DNA of 64,000 nt, from the NCBI RefSeq assembly GCF_000308575.1, contig NZ_BAFZ01000004.1, positions 62,001 through 126,000 of the forward strand. The letters are read 5' to 3'. The stretch is from Nocardia exalbida NBRC 100660. GTDB lineage: Bacteria > Actinomycetota > Actinomycetes > Mycobacteriales > Mycobacteriaceae. Below, in pieces: positions 16,680-28,216 of this stretch; the first letter of the stretch is position 1, and the number at the start of each line of letters is the position of its first letter. Below the pieces are notes generated by a model. That model was not told the DNA's origin, did not search any database, and saw only the letters and a list, made by a program, of their open reading frames with translations. The translations under genes were made by a program, and so were the position numbers.

Positions 16680-18362
16680 TCAGAATCCCGGCGGCGGCTG
16701 GTGCCGGTAGGGATGCTGGGACTGCGAGCTGACGTAGCCGAAGTCGTCGGCGACCATCGCCGCCAGCTCCAGCAGCGCTCGCCGCGTCGGCTTGCTCACC
16801 AGTTCCAGATCGATCTCCGCGCCCTCGGCGAGGTGGTCGTCGAACGGCACCACCTGCACCGCGCGGGTGCGGTCGAGGAACAGCTTGCGCAGCTGGTCGA
16901 GATCGACGGTGGACGCGCCGCGCCGGGAAGCGTTCACCACCACGACCGTTCGCTCCACCAGCTTGCCGTAGCCGTGGTGGTCGAGCCAGTCCAGCGTGGC
17001 CGACGCGCTGCGCGCACCGTCGATGGCGGGCGAGGTGACCAGCACCAGCGAACTCGCCATATCCAGCACGCCCGCCATCGCGGAGTGCATCAAGCCGGTG
17101 CCGCAGTCGGTCAGGATGATGTTGTAGAACGACTGCAGAATGCCGATCGCTTTGCGGTAGTCCGCTTCGCTGAACGCCTCGGAGACCGCCGGATCCTGTT
17201 CACTGGCAAGCACTTCCAAGCGGCTAGGCGCCTGCGAGGTGTGTGCCCGCACGTCGGAGTACCTGGTGATGTGCTGGTCTTCGAGCAGGTTGCGCACGGT
17301 GGAGCGGGTCTGCCGCGGCACCCGGTGCGCGAGCGTGCCCAGGTCGGGATTGGCGTCGATCGCGATGACCCGGTCGCCGCGCTGCGAGGCGAAGGTGGAG
17401 CCGAGACCGACCGTGGTGGTGGTCTTCCCGACGCCGCCCTTGAGCGAGAGGATCGCGATCCGGTAGTCCCCGCGCACCGGCTGGTTCACCCGGTCGACGA
17501 GGTCCTGGTAGACGATGTCGGCCGCCGACTCGCCCGGGTTGATCATGCCGCCGGACGCCTTGTGCACGGCACGGCGCCAACCGCTGCGCGGCGCCCTGCG
17601 GGCCCGCCTGAGCAGGTTGAGGTCGTTCACCGAATGTCCCGGCTGGCCGGGCTGCGGCACATGCTGCGGTTGGAACGGCGGTGCGGACAGATGCGGCGGA
17701 CCGCCCTGCCAGCTCGGCATCTGCGGTTGCCCGAGCGGCGGCGGAGGCGGCGGTTGGTACGGGGGCGGCGGAGGCTGGTGCGTCACCGGCGGGGGCGGCG
17801 GAGCCCAGCTGTAGATCGGGCCACTGGGTTGATCCTGCTGCGGCGCACCGGATTCGGGCGGCGCGGAATCCACCGGAACCCGCCGGACCAAGCCGTCGCC
17901 GCCGATCTCCTGGCGGTACTCCCCGTAACCGGGATGGGGTCCGTCGGGAGGTGGGGCTATCGGGTGGCTACCACTGTGACTCTGCTGCGGCTGAAATGCG
18001 CCGGTAGGGAACGGCTCCCCGGGAAACGGCGACGGAGGGGGGTACGGGCCCGGGGTCGGCGGGGCGTACGAACCGTAGGGCTCGGCCGGTCCGGCCTGCG
18101 GGGGAGCCCAAGCCTGCGCCGGTGCGCCTGCTTGCGAGTAGACCGTGGTCTGCTCCGTCGAGCCTTGCGGCTCCGGCTGTTCGGGTTGTGCGTCCGGCTG
18201 GGCAGGCCCATCCGCCACGTCGGATTCCTTCGCTTCCTCGCCGCCGATCGGTTCGGCCGACGGATCGGTGGCCGCTGACTCCGCGTCGCTGACTTCGGCC
18301 GTCTCCACGGAATGACTCTGCAGCCAGGGCGGTGAGGTCGGATTGTGGTCGTTAGTTGTCAC
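16680..18362 (-). CDS. MinD/ParA-family ATPase with long proline-rich N-terminus (EspI-like)
   Basis: 560 aa from GTG 18362, preceded by GGGGGAA. Residues ~1-270 are low-complexity and rich in Pro, Gln and Gly (runs such as YQPPPPPPLGQPQMP). The C-terminal ~290 residues are a deviant Walker-A ATPase: [16 protein letters not shown] (~305-320), AIDANPDLGTLAHRV, ILTDCGTGL. Composition and domain order match EspI/Rv3876-type proteins linked to ESX type VII secretion and related 'chromosome partitioning' homologues. No ESX genes (EccC, WXG100) are nearby, so a direct secretion role cannot be claimed. Confidence 0.85.
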   Translation of the reverse strand: MTTNDHNPTSPPWLQSHSVETAEVSDAESAATDPSAEPIGGEEAKESDVADGPAQPDAQPEQPEPQGSTEQTTVYSQAGAPAQAWAPPQAGPAEPYGSYAPPTPGPYPPPSPFPGEPFPTGAFQPQQSHSGSHPIAPPPDGPHPGYGEYRQEIGGDGLVRRVPVDSAPPESGAPQQDQPSGPIYSWAPPPPPVTHQPPPPPYQPPPPPPLGQPQMPSWQGGPPHLSAPPFQPQHVPQPGQPGHSVNDLNLLRRARRAPRSGWRRAVHKASGGMINPGESAADIVYQDLVDRVNQPVRGDYRIAILSLKGGVGKTTTTVGLGSTFASQRGDRVIAIDANPDLGTLAHRVPRQTRSTVRNLLEDQHITRYSDVRAHTSQAPSRLEVLASEQDPAVSEAFSEADYRKAIGILQSFYNIILTDCGTGLMHSAMAGVLDMASSLVLVTSPAIDGARSASATLDWLDHHGYGKLVERTVVVVNASRRGASTVDLDQLRKLFLDRTRAVQVVPFDDHLAEGAEIDLELVSKPTRRALLELAAMVADDFGYVSSQSQHPYRHQPPPGF

Positions 18363-18570
18363 GGTTCCCCCATCTGCTCGGGAATTCGAGCAGAGAGCTC
18401 GGCGCTTGGAGTGCGAATCCCACGCTAGCACGGGGTTCGCTACGCCGTATCGCGGAAGGCGTGCCGGACGTGGGGAGCGGCGCGGCCCACAAGCGGTCTG
18501 CGCCAGCGGGATCGGGCGCCGCGCGGTGCAACCGTCGCGACGCCCGTCCGAGTCCTTCCGGAATGCGCTG

Positions 18571-20502
<1,932 letters not shown>

Positions 20503-20633
20503 TTACCGTGCCGGTGTTCGGGCGGGAAGGGAGGTCCGTCGTCGGGTGATCCGACGACCCGGCTACCGTTCGGTCCGGCAATGGACAACGCTTGTACGGG
20601 CCCGTGGTCCGACGGGACGTCGAAGGATTGGCT

Positions 20634-21401
20634 ATGACCTGGCTGGAGCAACTGGCCGTCTTCGGTGCGGGCATCGCGGCGGGCGGCATCAACACCATCG
20701 TCGGCTCCGGCACGCTGCTCACGTTTCCCGTTCTGCTGGCGTTCGGCCTTCCTCCGGTGACCGCGAACGTCTCCAACACCATCGGTCTGGTCCCCGGCTC
20801 GATCAGCGGCGTGCACGGATATCGCAGGGAACTCGCAGGCCAGCGCGACCGGCTGGTGCGGCTGGGCACCGCGTCGTTGCTCGGCGGCATCACCGGCGCG
20901 GTCCTGCTGCTGGTCCTGCCGGCCGGAGCGTTCAAGGCGATCGTGCCCATATTGATCATCCTGGCACTGGTGCTGGTGGTCGTGCAGCCGCGATTGGCGG
21001 ACTGGGTCAAACGCCGCAGGGAGAACGACGGCGCCCCGGCGCCCGCGCACGGCGGCCCCGTCCTGTTCGCCGCGATCTTCGCCACAGGTGTCTACGGCGG
21101 GTACTTCGGAGCCGCTCAAGGCGTGCTGCTGATCGGTTTGCTGGGCGTTTTCGTCCACGACGACATCCAGCGCCTCAACGGAGTGAAGAACGCGCTCGCC
21201 CTGATCGTGAACGCGGTGTCCGCGCTGATCTTCATCGTCGTCGCGGACGTCGACTGGCGTGCGGCGGTGCTGATCGCGCTCGGCTCGATCATCGGCGGAC
21301 AGCTCGGCGCACGGCTGGGCAGGCGGATGCCGCCGGTCGCGCTGCGCGCGGTCATCGTCGTCGTCGGCGTCATCGCGGTGGTCCGCCTGATGGCGTCCTA
21401 G
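20634..21401 (+). CDS. TauE/SafE-family sulfite/anion exporter
   Basis: 255 aa from ATG 20634 with AAGGA upstream. About eight hydrophobic segments in two repeats; N-terminal LAVFGAGIAAGGINTIVGSGTLLTFPVLLAFGLPPVTANVSNT and the second-half repeat FAAIFATGVYGGYFGAAQGVLLIGLLG are family signatures, including the glycine-rich GGYFGAAQG. Members export sulfite, sulfoacetate or similar anions; the substrate here is unknown. Divergent from leuA with about 145 nt to the leader peptide. No partner gene in an operon. Confidence 0.92.
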   Translation: MTWLEQLAVFGAGIAAGGINTIVGSGTLLTFPVLLAFGLPPVTANVSNTIGLVPGSISGVHGYRRELAGQRDRLVRLGTASLLGGITGAVLLLVLPAGAFKAIVPILIILALVLVVVQPRLADWVKRRRENDGAPAPAHGGPVLFAAIFATGVYGGYFGAAQGVLLIGLLGVFVHDDIQRLNGVKNALALIVNAVSALIFIVVADVDWRAAVLIALGSIIGGQLGARLGRRMPPVALRAVIVVVGVIAVVRLMAS

Positions 21402-21496
21402 GACGGGTCGCGCCGGGTGGCGGGGTAATGCCGCGAAGATCTCAGGGTGGGATGTCAATCCTCAGGGGGACGACGCCCGCCCGCACGGGGCACAGG

Positions 21497-23125
21497 ATGA
21501 GTGCCGTGCCTAGCTGGAAGATCGTCATCGCCGCCGCCCTCGCCGCAGCGCTGCCCGCGGTGAGCGGCTGCGGCGGTCCGCCGAGCCGACACGAGTCGGC
21601 GGTCGCGGAACTGGCCGCGCAGGCCGACGCGGCGCCGACGCCGCTGCTCGAATGGGCGCCGTGCGCGGAGCCGAAGCTGAACAGGTTCCAATGCGCGACC
21701 GCGCAGGTGCCGGTGGACTACGCGCATCCGGACGGGCCGACCCTCGGGCTGGCGGTGGTGCGTCAGCAGGCCGCCGACCCCCAGCGGCGGATCGGCACGC
21801 TGTTCTCCGCCGTCGGTGGTCCCGGTGGGTCGGGGCTGCGCTGGGCGGAGCAAGGGGAACTGCTCGGCGGCGAGCTCGCGCGCCGCTTCGACGTGGTCAC
21901 CTTCGACCAGCGCGGTATCGGCCGGAGCGGGCAGGTGCGGTGTTTCGCGGACATCGAGCAGCAGCGGCGGTTCTGGTCCGGCGCCTTGCTGCCACCGGCG
22001 AACCCGGAGCAGCAGCGGGCGGCCGACGCGGCGAGCCGCGAGCTGGCCGCCGGTTGCGCGGCGCACGGCGGCGCACTGCTCGGACACCTGACCACCGTCG
22101 ATGCGGCACGCGACCTGGACCTGCTGCGCCGAGCCGTCGGCGATCCGCAGCTGACCTACGAAGGCGGCTCCTACGCGAGCTACCTGGGCCAGGTGTACGG
22201 CGCGCTGTTCGGCGATCGGGTGCGCGCGCTGCACCTGGCGTCGGTGATCGACCCGGACACGTACACCAACGACACGCGAAGCGCCGTCGAGAACCGCGCG
22301 GCCGGAACCGAAGAAGTGCTCGATGAATTCCTGCGGCTGTGCGCGGACGCGGGACGGGAGCGCTGCGCCTTCGCCGCGCCGGGCGGTCAGGGCGATGCCG
22401 TCGTGAGCGGAGGTGCGGGCGCTCCCGTCCGCCCCGCCGACCTCCGCACCCGCAATGACGCTGTGCTGCAACGTCTTCGCGAGGGACAGCTCGTGGTGGG
22501 GGCCGGAGAGCGGGCGCGCACGGTCACCTATGCCGAGGTGCTGTCGTCGCACGCGCTGTTGCTGTACGACCCGGAGCGGGGCTGGCCCGCCCTGGCCGAA
22601 CTGCTCGCCGAACTGGAACGCGGACCGGCGGGCAATCCCGACGCGGTGGGCGAGATCCTCTCGGCGACCGCGCAATCGGACGGATTCCTCGACTCGTTTG
22701 TCGCGATTTCCTGCGCGGACAACAGCTTTCCGCGTGATCCCGGCCAATGGTCCGGCATGGCGAGAGATCTGGCCGGCGTCAGCCCGACCTACGGCGCGTT
22801 CTGGTTGTCGTTGCTCCACGCGTGCGCCTTCTGGCCGTTCCCGCCCGAGGGGTATGCCCAGCGGTACACCGGGCCGTGGATCCTGCGATCGGACACCCCG
22901 GCCGTGTTGGTGGACAACCGATTCGACCCGGTCACTCCGCTCAGCGGCGCGCGGCGCGCGCAGCAGGAATTGGTGAACGCCCGGTTGGTCGTCGTCGAAG
23001 ACGGGTACGGGCACACCCCGCTGAACGAATGCACCCGGAAGCTGCGCGAGCGTTATCTCATCGACCTACAGCTACCCGCCCCCGGAGCGACCTGTCGCCC
23101 CGACGAGCTGCCGTTCGACCGATAG
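21497..23125 (+). CDS. Secreted tripeptidyl aminopeptidase-like alpha/beta hydrolase (S33)
   Basis: 542 aa. Lipoprotein signal: WKIVIAAALAAALPAVSGCGG with Cys in the lipobox. S33-type alpha/beta hydrolase: oxyanion region SAVGGPGGSG, nucleophile motif YEGGSYASYLGQVYG, acid VDNRFDPVTPL, His GYGHTPLNECT, and a TAP-like C-terminal domain (WPALAELLAELERG, CADNSFPRDPGQW). These enzymes release tri- or dipeptides at the surface or act on esters. The Ser is in GGSYAS rather than the usual GTSYGT. Start ATG 21497; a GTG 6 nt downstream is possible. Confidence 0.9.
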   Translation: MSAVPSWKIVIAAALAAALPAVSGCGGPPSRHESAVAELAAQADAAPTPLLEWAPCAEPKLNRFQCATAQVPVDYAHPDGPTLGLAVVRQQAADPQRRIGTLFSAVGGPGGSGLRWAEQGELLGGELARRFDVVTFDQRGIGRSGQVRCFADIEQQRRFWSGALLPPANPEQQRAADAASRELAAGCAAHGGALLGHLTTVDAARDLDLLRRAVGDPQLTYEGGSYASYLGQVYGALFGDRVRALHLASVIDPDTYTNDTRSAVENRAAGTEEVLDEFLRLCADAGRERCAFAAPGGQGDAVVSGGAGAPVRPADLRTRNDAVLQRLREGQLVVGAGERARTVTYAEVLSSHALLLYDPERGWPALAELLAELERGPAGNPDAVGEILSATAQSDGFLDSFVAISCADNSFPRDPGQWSGMARDLAGVSPTYGAFWLSLLHACAFWPFPPEGYAQRYTGPWILRSDTPAVLVDNRFDPVTPLSGARRAQQELVNARLVVVEDGYGHTPLNECTRKLRERYLIDLQLPAPGATCRPDELPFDR

Positions 23126-23201
23126 CAAAAACGGATATCTGTTCACAAAACGGGAATACCGGTAATCTGCGCACGCTAAGCCTGATGATGGAAGGTGACC
23201 G

Positions 23202-24821
23202 GTGCGTAGACGTGCCTTGTTCAAGGCGGCGGGCACCGCCGCCCTGCTCGGTGCTGTGGGGACGATGGCGGGAACGAGTACTGCGTCCGCCGACCCGATG
23301 TGGGAGGCCTTGTTCCGCGCCTGGGTGCCGGAGATCTTCGCCCCGGTTCCCGATCCGGCGGAGCACTCGCCCGCGATCGTCATCGGCTCGGGCTTCGGCG
23401 CCGCCGTGACCGCGTTGCGCCTGGCCGAGGCCGGGATCGTCACCACCGTGCTGGAACGCGGTTCGCGCTGGCCGAACGATCCGTGGCGGGAGATCTTCAC
23501 CGGCGACGACCTGCCCGACGGCCGCGGCTTCTGGCACCGCACCCAGTTCACCGGCGTCACCAAGGTGCCGATGCATTTCGCCAGTTTCGGCGGCGTGCTG
23601 GACTGCACCGAGTATCCGGGCATCGACGTCTGGCGCGCGGCGGCGGTCGGCGGCGGCTCGGTGATCTTCAGCGGGGCCATGATCGCCCCGCAGCGCCGCT
23701 TCTTCGACCACGTCTTCGGTGGCACCGTCGATTACGGCGAGATGGAGCGCGTCTACTACCCGCGCGTGCGGGACATGCTGCGGCTGAGCCCGATGCCCGC
23801 GGACATCTACAACTCCTCGCCGTTCACGCATTCCCGCGCCTGGGACGACCAGGTGCGCAAAGCCGGCTACCAGCCGCAGGCGAACGACTCGATCTTCAAC
23901 TGGGACATCCTGCGCGCCGAACTCGCGGGCGGCGCGAAGCCTTCGGCCACGGCGGCCAGGAGCAACCTGGGCAACTCCAACGGCGCCAAGTTCGACCTGA
24001 ACCAGAATTACTTGGCCTACGCGCAGGGCACCGGACGGTGCGGGGTCTTCCCCGGCCATCGGGTGGACGCCATCGCGCAGGAATCCGGCGGCCGCTACGC
24101 GGTCACCGTGACGAAGCTGTCGCCGACCGGTGAAGTGCTGTCCACCCGCACCCTCACCTGCGATCGGCTCTTCCTCGGCGCCGGATCGATCGGCACCTCC
24201 GAACTGCTGGTCCGCGCCCAGGCCACCGGTGCGCTGCCGAACCTGAACGAACACGTCGGCGACGGCTGGGGCACCAACGGTGATGTGGTGCTCGCCCGCG
24301 GCGCCAGCGCGCTCGCCGGTCATGGCCAAGGCGTGCCGAGCGCGAGCCGTATCTTCGACGAATCCGGCGTACCGCTGACCCTGGAGAGCTGGTACATCCC
24401 CGGCATCCCGTTCGAGACCGGCGCGCTGGCATCGCTCGGCATGGTGCTCGACCCGACCCGTACCCGTTTCGGCTACGACCGGGCCGCGAACCGGGTAGGC
24501 CTGAGCTGGTCGGCCCAGAACCGGGAGGACACCGTGGCGGCGGCCAGGGCGGTCGACCACCGGATCGCCGAACGATCGGACGCCCTCGTCGAGTACAGCG
24601 CACTCGGCTACGACGCGAACGCGCTGTTCACCGCGCATCCGCTCGGCGGAGCGGTGCTGGGGCGGGCAACCGACGGCTACGGCCGTGTGCACGGTCATCC
24701 CGGTCTCTACGTGATGGACGGCGCGGCGATACCGGGCAGCACGGGGACGGTCAATCCGTCGCTCACCATCGCCGCGCTGGCCGAACGCAATATCGAGGCG
24801 ATCGTTCGCGCCGGTCGCTGA
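23202..24821 (+). CDS. Secreted cholesterol oxidase (GMC family)
   Basis: 539 aa, GTG start; Tat-like signal MRRRALFKAAGTAALLGAVGTMAG with RRR. Class I cholesterol oxidase: FAD-binding IVIGSGFGAAVTALRLAEAGI, GGGSVIFSGAMIAP, conserved GMC-type tail PLGGAVLGRATD (His equivalent of His447) and GTVNPSLTIAALAERNI (Asn equivalent of Asn485). It oxidises cholesterol to cholest-4-en-3-one with O2, forming H2O2, outside the cell. Key general base Glu was not placed by eye. Common in Nocardia, Rhodococcus and Streptomyces; relevant to sterol use and virulence in family knowledge. Confidence 0.94.
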   Translation: MRRRALFKAAGTAALLGAVGTMAGTSTASADPMWEALFRAWVPEIFAPVPDPAEHSPAIVIGSGFGAAVTALRLAEAGIVTTVLERGSRWPNDPWREIFTGDDLPDGRGFWHRTQFTGVTKVPMHFASFGGVLDCTEYPGIDVWRAAAVGGGSVIFSGAMIAPQRRFFDHVFGGTVDYGEMERVYYPRVRDMLRLSPMPADIYNSSPFTHSRAWDDQVRKAGYQPQANDSIFNWDILRAELAGGAKPSATAARSNLGNSNGAKFDLNQNYLAYAQGTGRCGVFPGHRVDAIAQESGGRYAVTVTKLSPTGEVLSTRTLTCDRLFLGAGSIGTSELLVRAQATGALPNLNEHVGDGWGTNGDVVLARGASALAGHGQGVPSASRIFDESGVPLTLESWYIPGIPFETGALASLGMVLDPTRTRFGYDRAANRVGLSWSAQNREDTVAAARAVDHRIAERSDALVEYSALGYDANALFTAHPLGGAVLGRATDGYGRVHGHPGLYVMDGAAIPGSTGTVNPSLTIAALAERNIEAIVRAGR

Positions 24822-24927
24822 GCACGTAGGCCTCCGGGCGGTGCGCCCGGGAGTATCGCCAACCGTGCCGAGCATGCTTTCGGCGTACTAATGTCGGCGG
24901 CACCGTTCGGCGTCGAAGGGATTCGCA

Positions 24928-25803
24928 GTGTCCGCTCCCGCTTCCAGTTCGGGCATCGAGAGTTCCTCGGCCGATCGATACGGGCTGCGGGAATCGCCGC
25001 AGCCGCAGGACTATCCGCGCAAGCCGCCGATGCTGTGGACCGACTTCGTGATGCTCGCGCTGGCCGTCATCTCCGTGGCGCTGGTCGCTTGGATCACCTT
25101 CTTCCCGGTCTCCGGGCACACCTACCACGCGGTCGTGGTCGCCGACTGGTCGTTGTGCGCGGTGTTCGCGATCGAGTTCCTGTGGCGCTGGCGCCGCGCG
25201 GGCTGGCCGTGGACCTTCCCGCTCGTGTACTGGTACGAGGTCCTCGGCATGATCCCGGTGACCAGCCTGTTCTTCCGCGGCTTCCGGCTGTTGCGGATCG
25301 TGGTGATCGTCGTCCGGCTCGCCAGGGTGGCCGATCGCCTGTTCGGCGACCGGGTGACGGCCGCGGTGGTGAACCGGTTCGTGGCGACCATCGTCGACAC
25401 CATCCGCCGTCCGATGACGATCGCGGTGATGGACGAGGTGGCGCAGGTGCTGCGCACCGGCCACTACACCCGCAACATCGCGGCCGCCCTCGAGGAGAAC
25501 CGCGCCGAGCTGGACGAGATGATCCTCGAGCTGATCAAGAAGGACCCGCAGGCGGGCCGGGTGCGCTACATCCCGTTCCACGACGAGATCATCCGGCTGA
25601 TCGCCGACACCACCTTCCGCATCGTGTTCCAGGTGCTGGAGGATCCGCGCACCGACGAACTCGTCGCGGACGTGCTGCGGGAGAACATCGATCAGATCCG
25701 CGACGCGGTCCGCGACGGTGTGCGGGTGCCGCCGTCCGCGTACGGGCCGACACCCGACGAGGACTGCGTGCGGCATCGCGTCACTCGGGCACCGCGTGCC
25801 TGA
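24928..25803 (+). CDS. Voltage-sensor-like membrane protein lacking a pore
   Basis: 291 aa. Four hydrophobic segments near the N-terminus: residues ~38-60, 68-88, 97-112 and 115-138. The last has an S4-like ladder of Arg at 117, 120, 123, 130, 133 and 137 (FFRGFRLLRIVVIVVRLARVADRLF region), with acidic residues in S2/S3 (Asp73, Glu83, Glu104). After S4 there is no pore helix or selectivity filter, only a soluble helical tail to the C-terminus. It resembles ion-transport VSD modules such as proton channels or voltage-sensitive phosphatase sensors. Its 3' end overlaps the convergent LtrA gene by 23 bp. Confidence 0.7.
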   Translation: MSAPASSSGIESSSADRYGLRESPQPQDYPRKPPMLWTDFVMLALAVISVALVAWITFFPVSGHTYHAVVVADWSLCAVFAIEFLWRWRRAGWPWTFPLVYWYEVLGMIPVTSLFFRGFRLLRIVVIVVRLARVADRLFGDRVTAAVVNRFVATIVDTIRRPMTIAVMDEVAQVLRTGHYTRNIAAALEENRAELDEMILELIKKDPQAGRVRYIPFHDEIIRLIADTTFRIVFQVLEDPRTDELVADVLRENIDQIRDAVRDGVRVPPSAYGPTPDEDCVRHRVTRAPRA

Positions 25804-27001
25804 TCGCGTCCCGCGGCTGCGCCAAACGCACGGTCTCCCAAGCGATCAGCGCGATCAGGACGACGCACAGCAGGGCCAGCGACGCCAGCGCGGGCAGGGC
25901 GCAGGCCAACGGGATGAGCGCCAGCAGCACCGCCACGGCGACCACGCGGGGCATCGTGACGGCGCCGGTGGCGAAGTGCTTGAACCCCACCAGGCCGATC
26001 AGATACAGCACGACGCCGCCGTAGAGCGCGTAGAGCGGGATGCCGTACAGCGCGTCCTTCAGCGTGTGGTGCGAGGAATCCCCGACGTAGTAGAGAACTT
26101 TCTTCAGCCCCAGTGACAGCGCGATGATCCCGACGATCATCGGGAAATGCCAGAAGGTGTAGGAACCCTGCGCGATCTTGATCTGCCGCCTGCCCTCGGC
26201 GTGGACGAACTCGTGCTCCACCGCCAGGGCGGCGACGTCGAAATAGGCCCACCACAGCAGACCGGAGATGGCCAGGCCCAGCAGCGAGCCGAGCGCGATC
26301 GGCCAGGAGATCGGCAGACCGGCCACCCCGATGCCGATAGAGACGATCGATTCACCGAGCGCGACGATGACGATCAGACCGTATCGCTCGACGAAATGCC
26401 TGGCCGAATTCAACCGCCAATCGGTGCCGGCGAAGAACGTCCACAGGTAGTCGCCCGCGATCGCGGCGATCCACAGCGCGATCTGCACCCTGCCGGTGGT
26501 CAGCGCGGCGACGACCAGCAGCGTGGTACCGAGGGTGATCGAACCGAGCGCCCAGCGCAGCAACTGGCCGCGCAATTGCGGATCATCGGCACTGGCCAGC
26601 CAGAACATCCCGAGGTGCACCAATCGCACCACCAGGTAGGCGACGGCGAAGACCAGCGGCCCGAACCACCCGCCGGGCTTGTCGTCGAACGCCTCCGGGA
26701 TGGTGAGCGCGGCGAGGAACGCGCCGCCCATGGCCGCGAACATCGCCACCCGTGCGATGCCCTCGTCGGCGCGGACCACGTTGCCGAGCCAGGAGTAGGC
26801 GATCCACAGCCACCACATCACCGCGAGCACCAGCACCGCGCGCAGCGCGTTCTTCGCGCTGGTGTCATCCGCGATCAAGCCGGTGACCATGGTCAGCGCG
26901 AAGACGAGCACCAGGTCGAAGAACAGCTCGAGCTGCGTCACCGAGGCGTCTTCGGCCATCGGCTGGAACCGCACTCGTTTGGAACCGATCATGCCGCTCA
27001 T
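25781..27001 (-). CDS. Low temperature requirement A family membrane protein
   Basis: 406 aa, ATG 27001. LtrA family: starts RVRFQPMAEDASVTQLELFFDLVLVFALTMVTG, with conserved AMGGAFLAALTIPEAF, GDYLWTFFAGTDWRLNSARHFVERYGLIVIVALGES and YFDVAALAVEHEF; about ten membrane segments. The family is named from Listeria cold-growth mutants; its true function is unknown. Its 3' end overlaps the convergent 24928-25803 gene by 23 bp, so read-through antisense transcription is expected unless termination is tight. Confidence 0.93.
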   Translation of the reverse strand: MSGMIGSKRVRFQPMAEDASVTQLELFFDLVLVFALTMVTGLIADDTSAKNALRAVLVLAVMWWLWIAYSWLGNVVRADEGIARVAMFAAMGGAFLAALTIPEAFDDKPGGWFGPLVFAVAYLVVRLVHLGMFWLASADDPQLRGQLLRWALGSITLGTTLLVVAALTTGRVQIALWIAAIAGDYLWTFFAGTDWRLNSARHFVERYGLIVIVALGESIVSIGIGVAGLPISWPIALGSLLGLAISGLLWWAYFDVAALAVEHEFVHAEGRRQIKIAQGSYTFWHFPMIVGIIALSLGLKKVLYYVGDSSHHTLKDALYGIPLYALYGGVVLYLIGLVGFKHFATGAVTMPRVVAVAVLLALIPLACALPALASLALLCVVLIALIAWETVRLAQPRDAIRHAVPE

Positions 27002-27075
27002 CGTCGCACCCCGATCGGTTCGGCGCCGGTTCGCTGCCGCGCCCGCCCGCCGATTTCGCGCAGAGCACAGCGCGG

Positions 27076-27534
27076 CTACACGGGTTGATAGGTCTCTGTT
27101 TCGGGGAACCGCTCGGCGAAATCGATGAAACACTCCGCGACCACTTCATTGGCCTTGCGGAAAGTGCGTTTCAGCAGAAATCCGGGAACGGGGAGGGGCA
27201 GATAGAGCTCGACGTGGTACCAGACGTGCGTGCCGTCGACGCTGTCGGACACTTCGAAAAAGCCGCCGCCCCGGACGCCCCGGGTGCTGTCGGCGACAAC
27301 CCAGGAGGACCGGTCGTCGGTCCAATCGTATTCGAGCACTTGCAGATCCGAGCTGCCGAGCAGTTCCGCCTTGAGAAAGACGCGCCGCGGCCTGCGCCGG
27401 GCGTCGCGGGTGGCGACCCGCACGTCGCTGTAGGAGGACGACCATTCCGGCAGCGATTCGACGGCTGTCAGGGCATCCATGACCTGTTCGGGATCGGTAT
27501 CGACGAAGAATCGGATATCCGTTTTGGTGCGCAT
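27076..27534 (-). CDS. SRPBCC (START-like) family protein
   Basis: 152 aa from ATG 27534 with a clear GGAGG 7 nt upstream. SRPBCC fold: TDIRFFVDTDPEQVMDALTAVESLPEWSSSYSDV, then GVRGGGFFEVSDSVDGTHVWYHVELYLPLPVPGF and a C-terminal helix NEVVAECFIDFAERF. Such proteins bind hydrophobic ligands, sometimes as polyketide cyclases or chaperones; no ligand can be inferred. Separate from LtrA (74 nt), same strand. Confidence 0.85.
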   Translation of the reverse strand: MRTKTDIRFFVDTDPEQVMDALTAVESLPEWSSSYSDVRVATRDARRRPRRVFLKAELLGSSDLQVLEYDWTDDRSSWVVADSTRGVRGGGFFEVSDSVDGTHVWYHVELYLPLPVPGFLLKRTFRKANEVVAECFIDFAERFPETETYQPV

Positions 27535-27786
27535 GGCATACCTCCGACCCCCTGTTGGACAAGTCGGCCGATTGTCTCCGCGATTTGTCCGGTTCGTCAA
27601 CCTGACTGTGCGAGACCGCATCTCGGCTAACCGGATAACGCGCCGTTATCAGGTCGAGATCGGCGATCGGCTACCGCAGGAACAACTTCCGGACGGAAGG
27701 ATAGGGTCGGCCGGAGGTTCGCGCGCCTACGATCGGATCCGAATCGGCGCCGGTCTGCGGCGCCGTCGGTCGGGCGGGAGGATGTC

Positions 27787-28134
27787 ATGAAATACGCCGA
27801 ACTGCTGGCGCAGGCGCGGGACGCGATCACGGTGCGCCGGGTCTACGGTGAGCCCTACGAATCCGAGGGGGCGATCGTCATTCCCGCCGCCTCGGTCGGG
27901 GGCGGCGGTGGCGGAGGCGGCGGTACCGGGAACGGTCCGGACGGGGAGGGCGCCGGGGAAGGCGTGGCGTTCGGAGTAGGCGCCAAGCCCGTCGGCGCCT
28001 ATGTGCTCCGCGACGGGCGATTGACCTGGCATCCGGCCGTGGATGTCAACGCGATCATCGAGACGGCGGGCAAGGTGCTGATCGCGGGGGTGCTGGCCTT
28101 CGCGCTGACTCGCTACGCCAAACGCCGCGCCTGA
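27787..28134 (+). CDS. GerW/YtfJ-family protein
   Basis: 115 aa, ATG preceded by GGGAGGATGTC. It fits the sporulation protein YtfJ/GerW family: ITVRRVYGEPYESEGAIVIPAASVGGG with a Gly-rich run (~37-46) then FGVGAKPVGAYVLRDGRLTWHPAVD and a C-terminal hydrophobic segment IAGVLAFALTRYAKR. In Bacillus a homologue contributes to spore germination; Nocardia does not sporulate as Bacillus does, so the role here is unknown and probably different. Confidence 0.82.
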   Translation: MKYAELLAQARDAITVRRVYGEPYESEGAIVIPAASVGGGGGGGGGTGNGPDGEGAGEGVAFGVGAKPVGAYVLRDGRLTWHPAVDVNAIIETAGKVLIAGVLAFALTRYAKRRA

Positions 28135-28216
28135 CCGGCGCGGCGAGCGGCGTCTCCCGTCGGGGAGCGCCGGACCGAGCGCGGGCGAGGCCGCCCGGCG
28201 CGATCCGGCGCGTCGT

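Noticed and set aside
16680..18362. Possible ESX type VII secretion locus
   Set aside because: The MinD-like protein looks EspI-like, but there are no EccB/C/D, WXG100 or PE/PPE genes around it.
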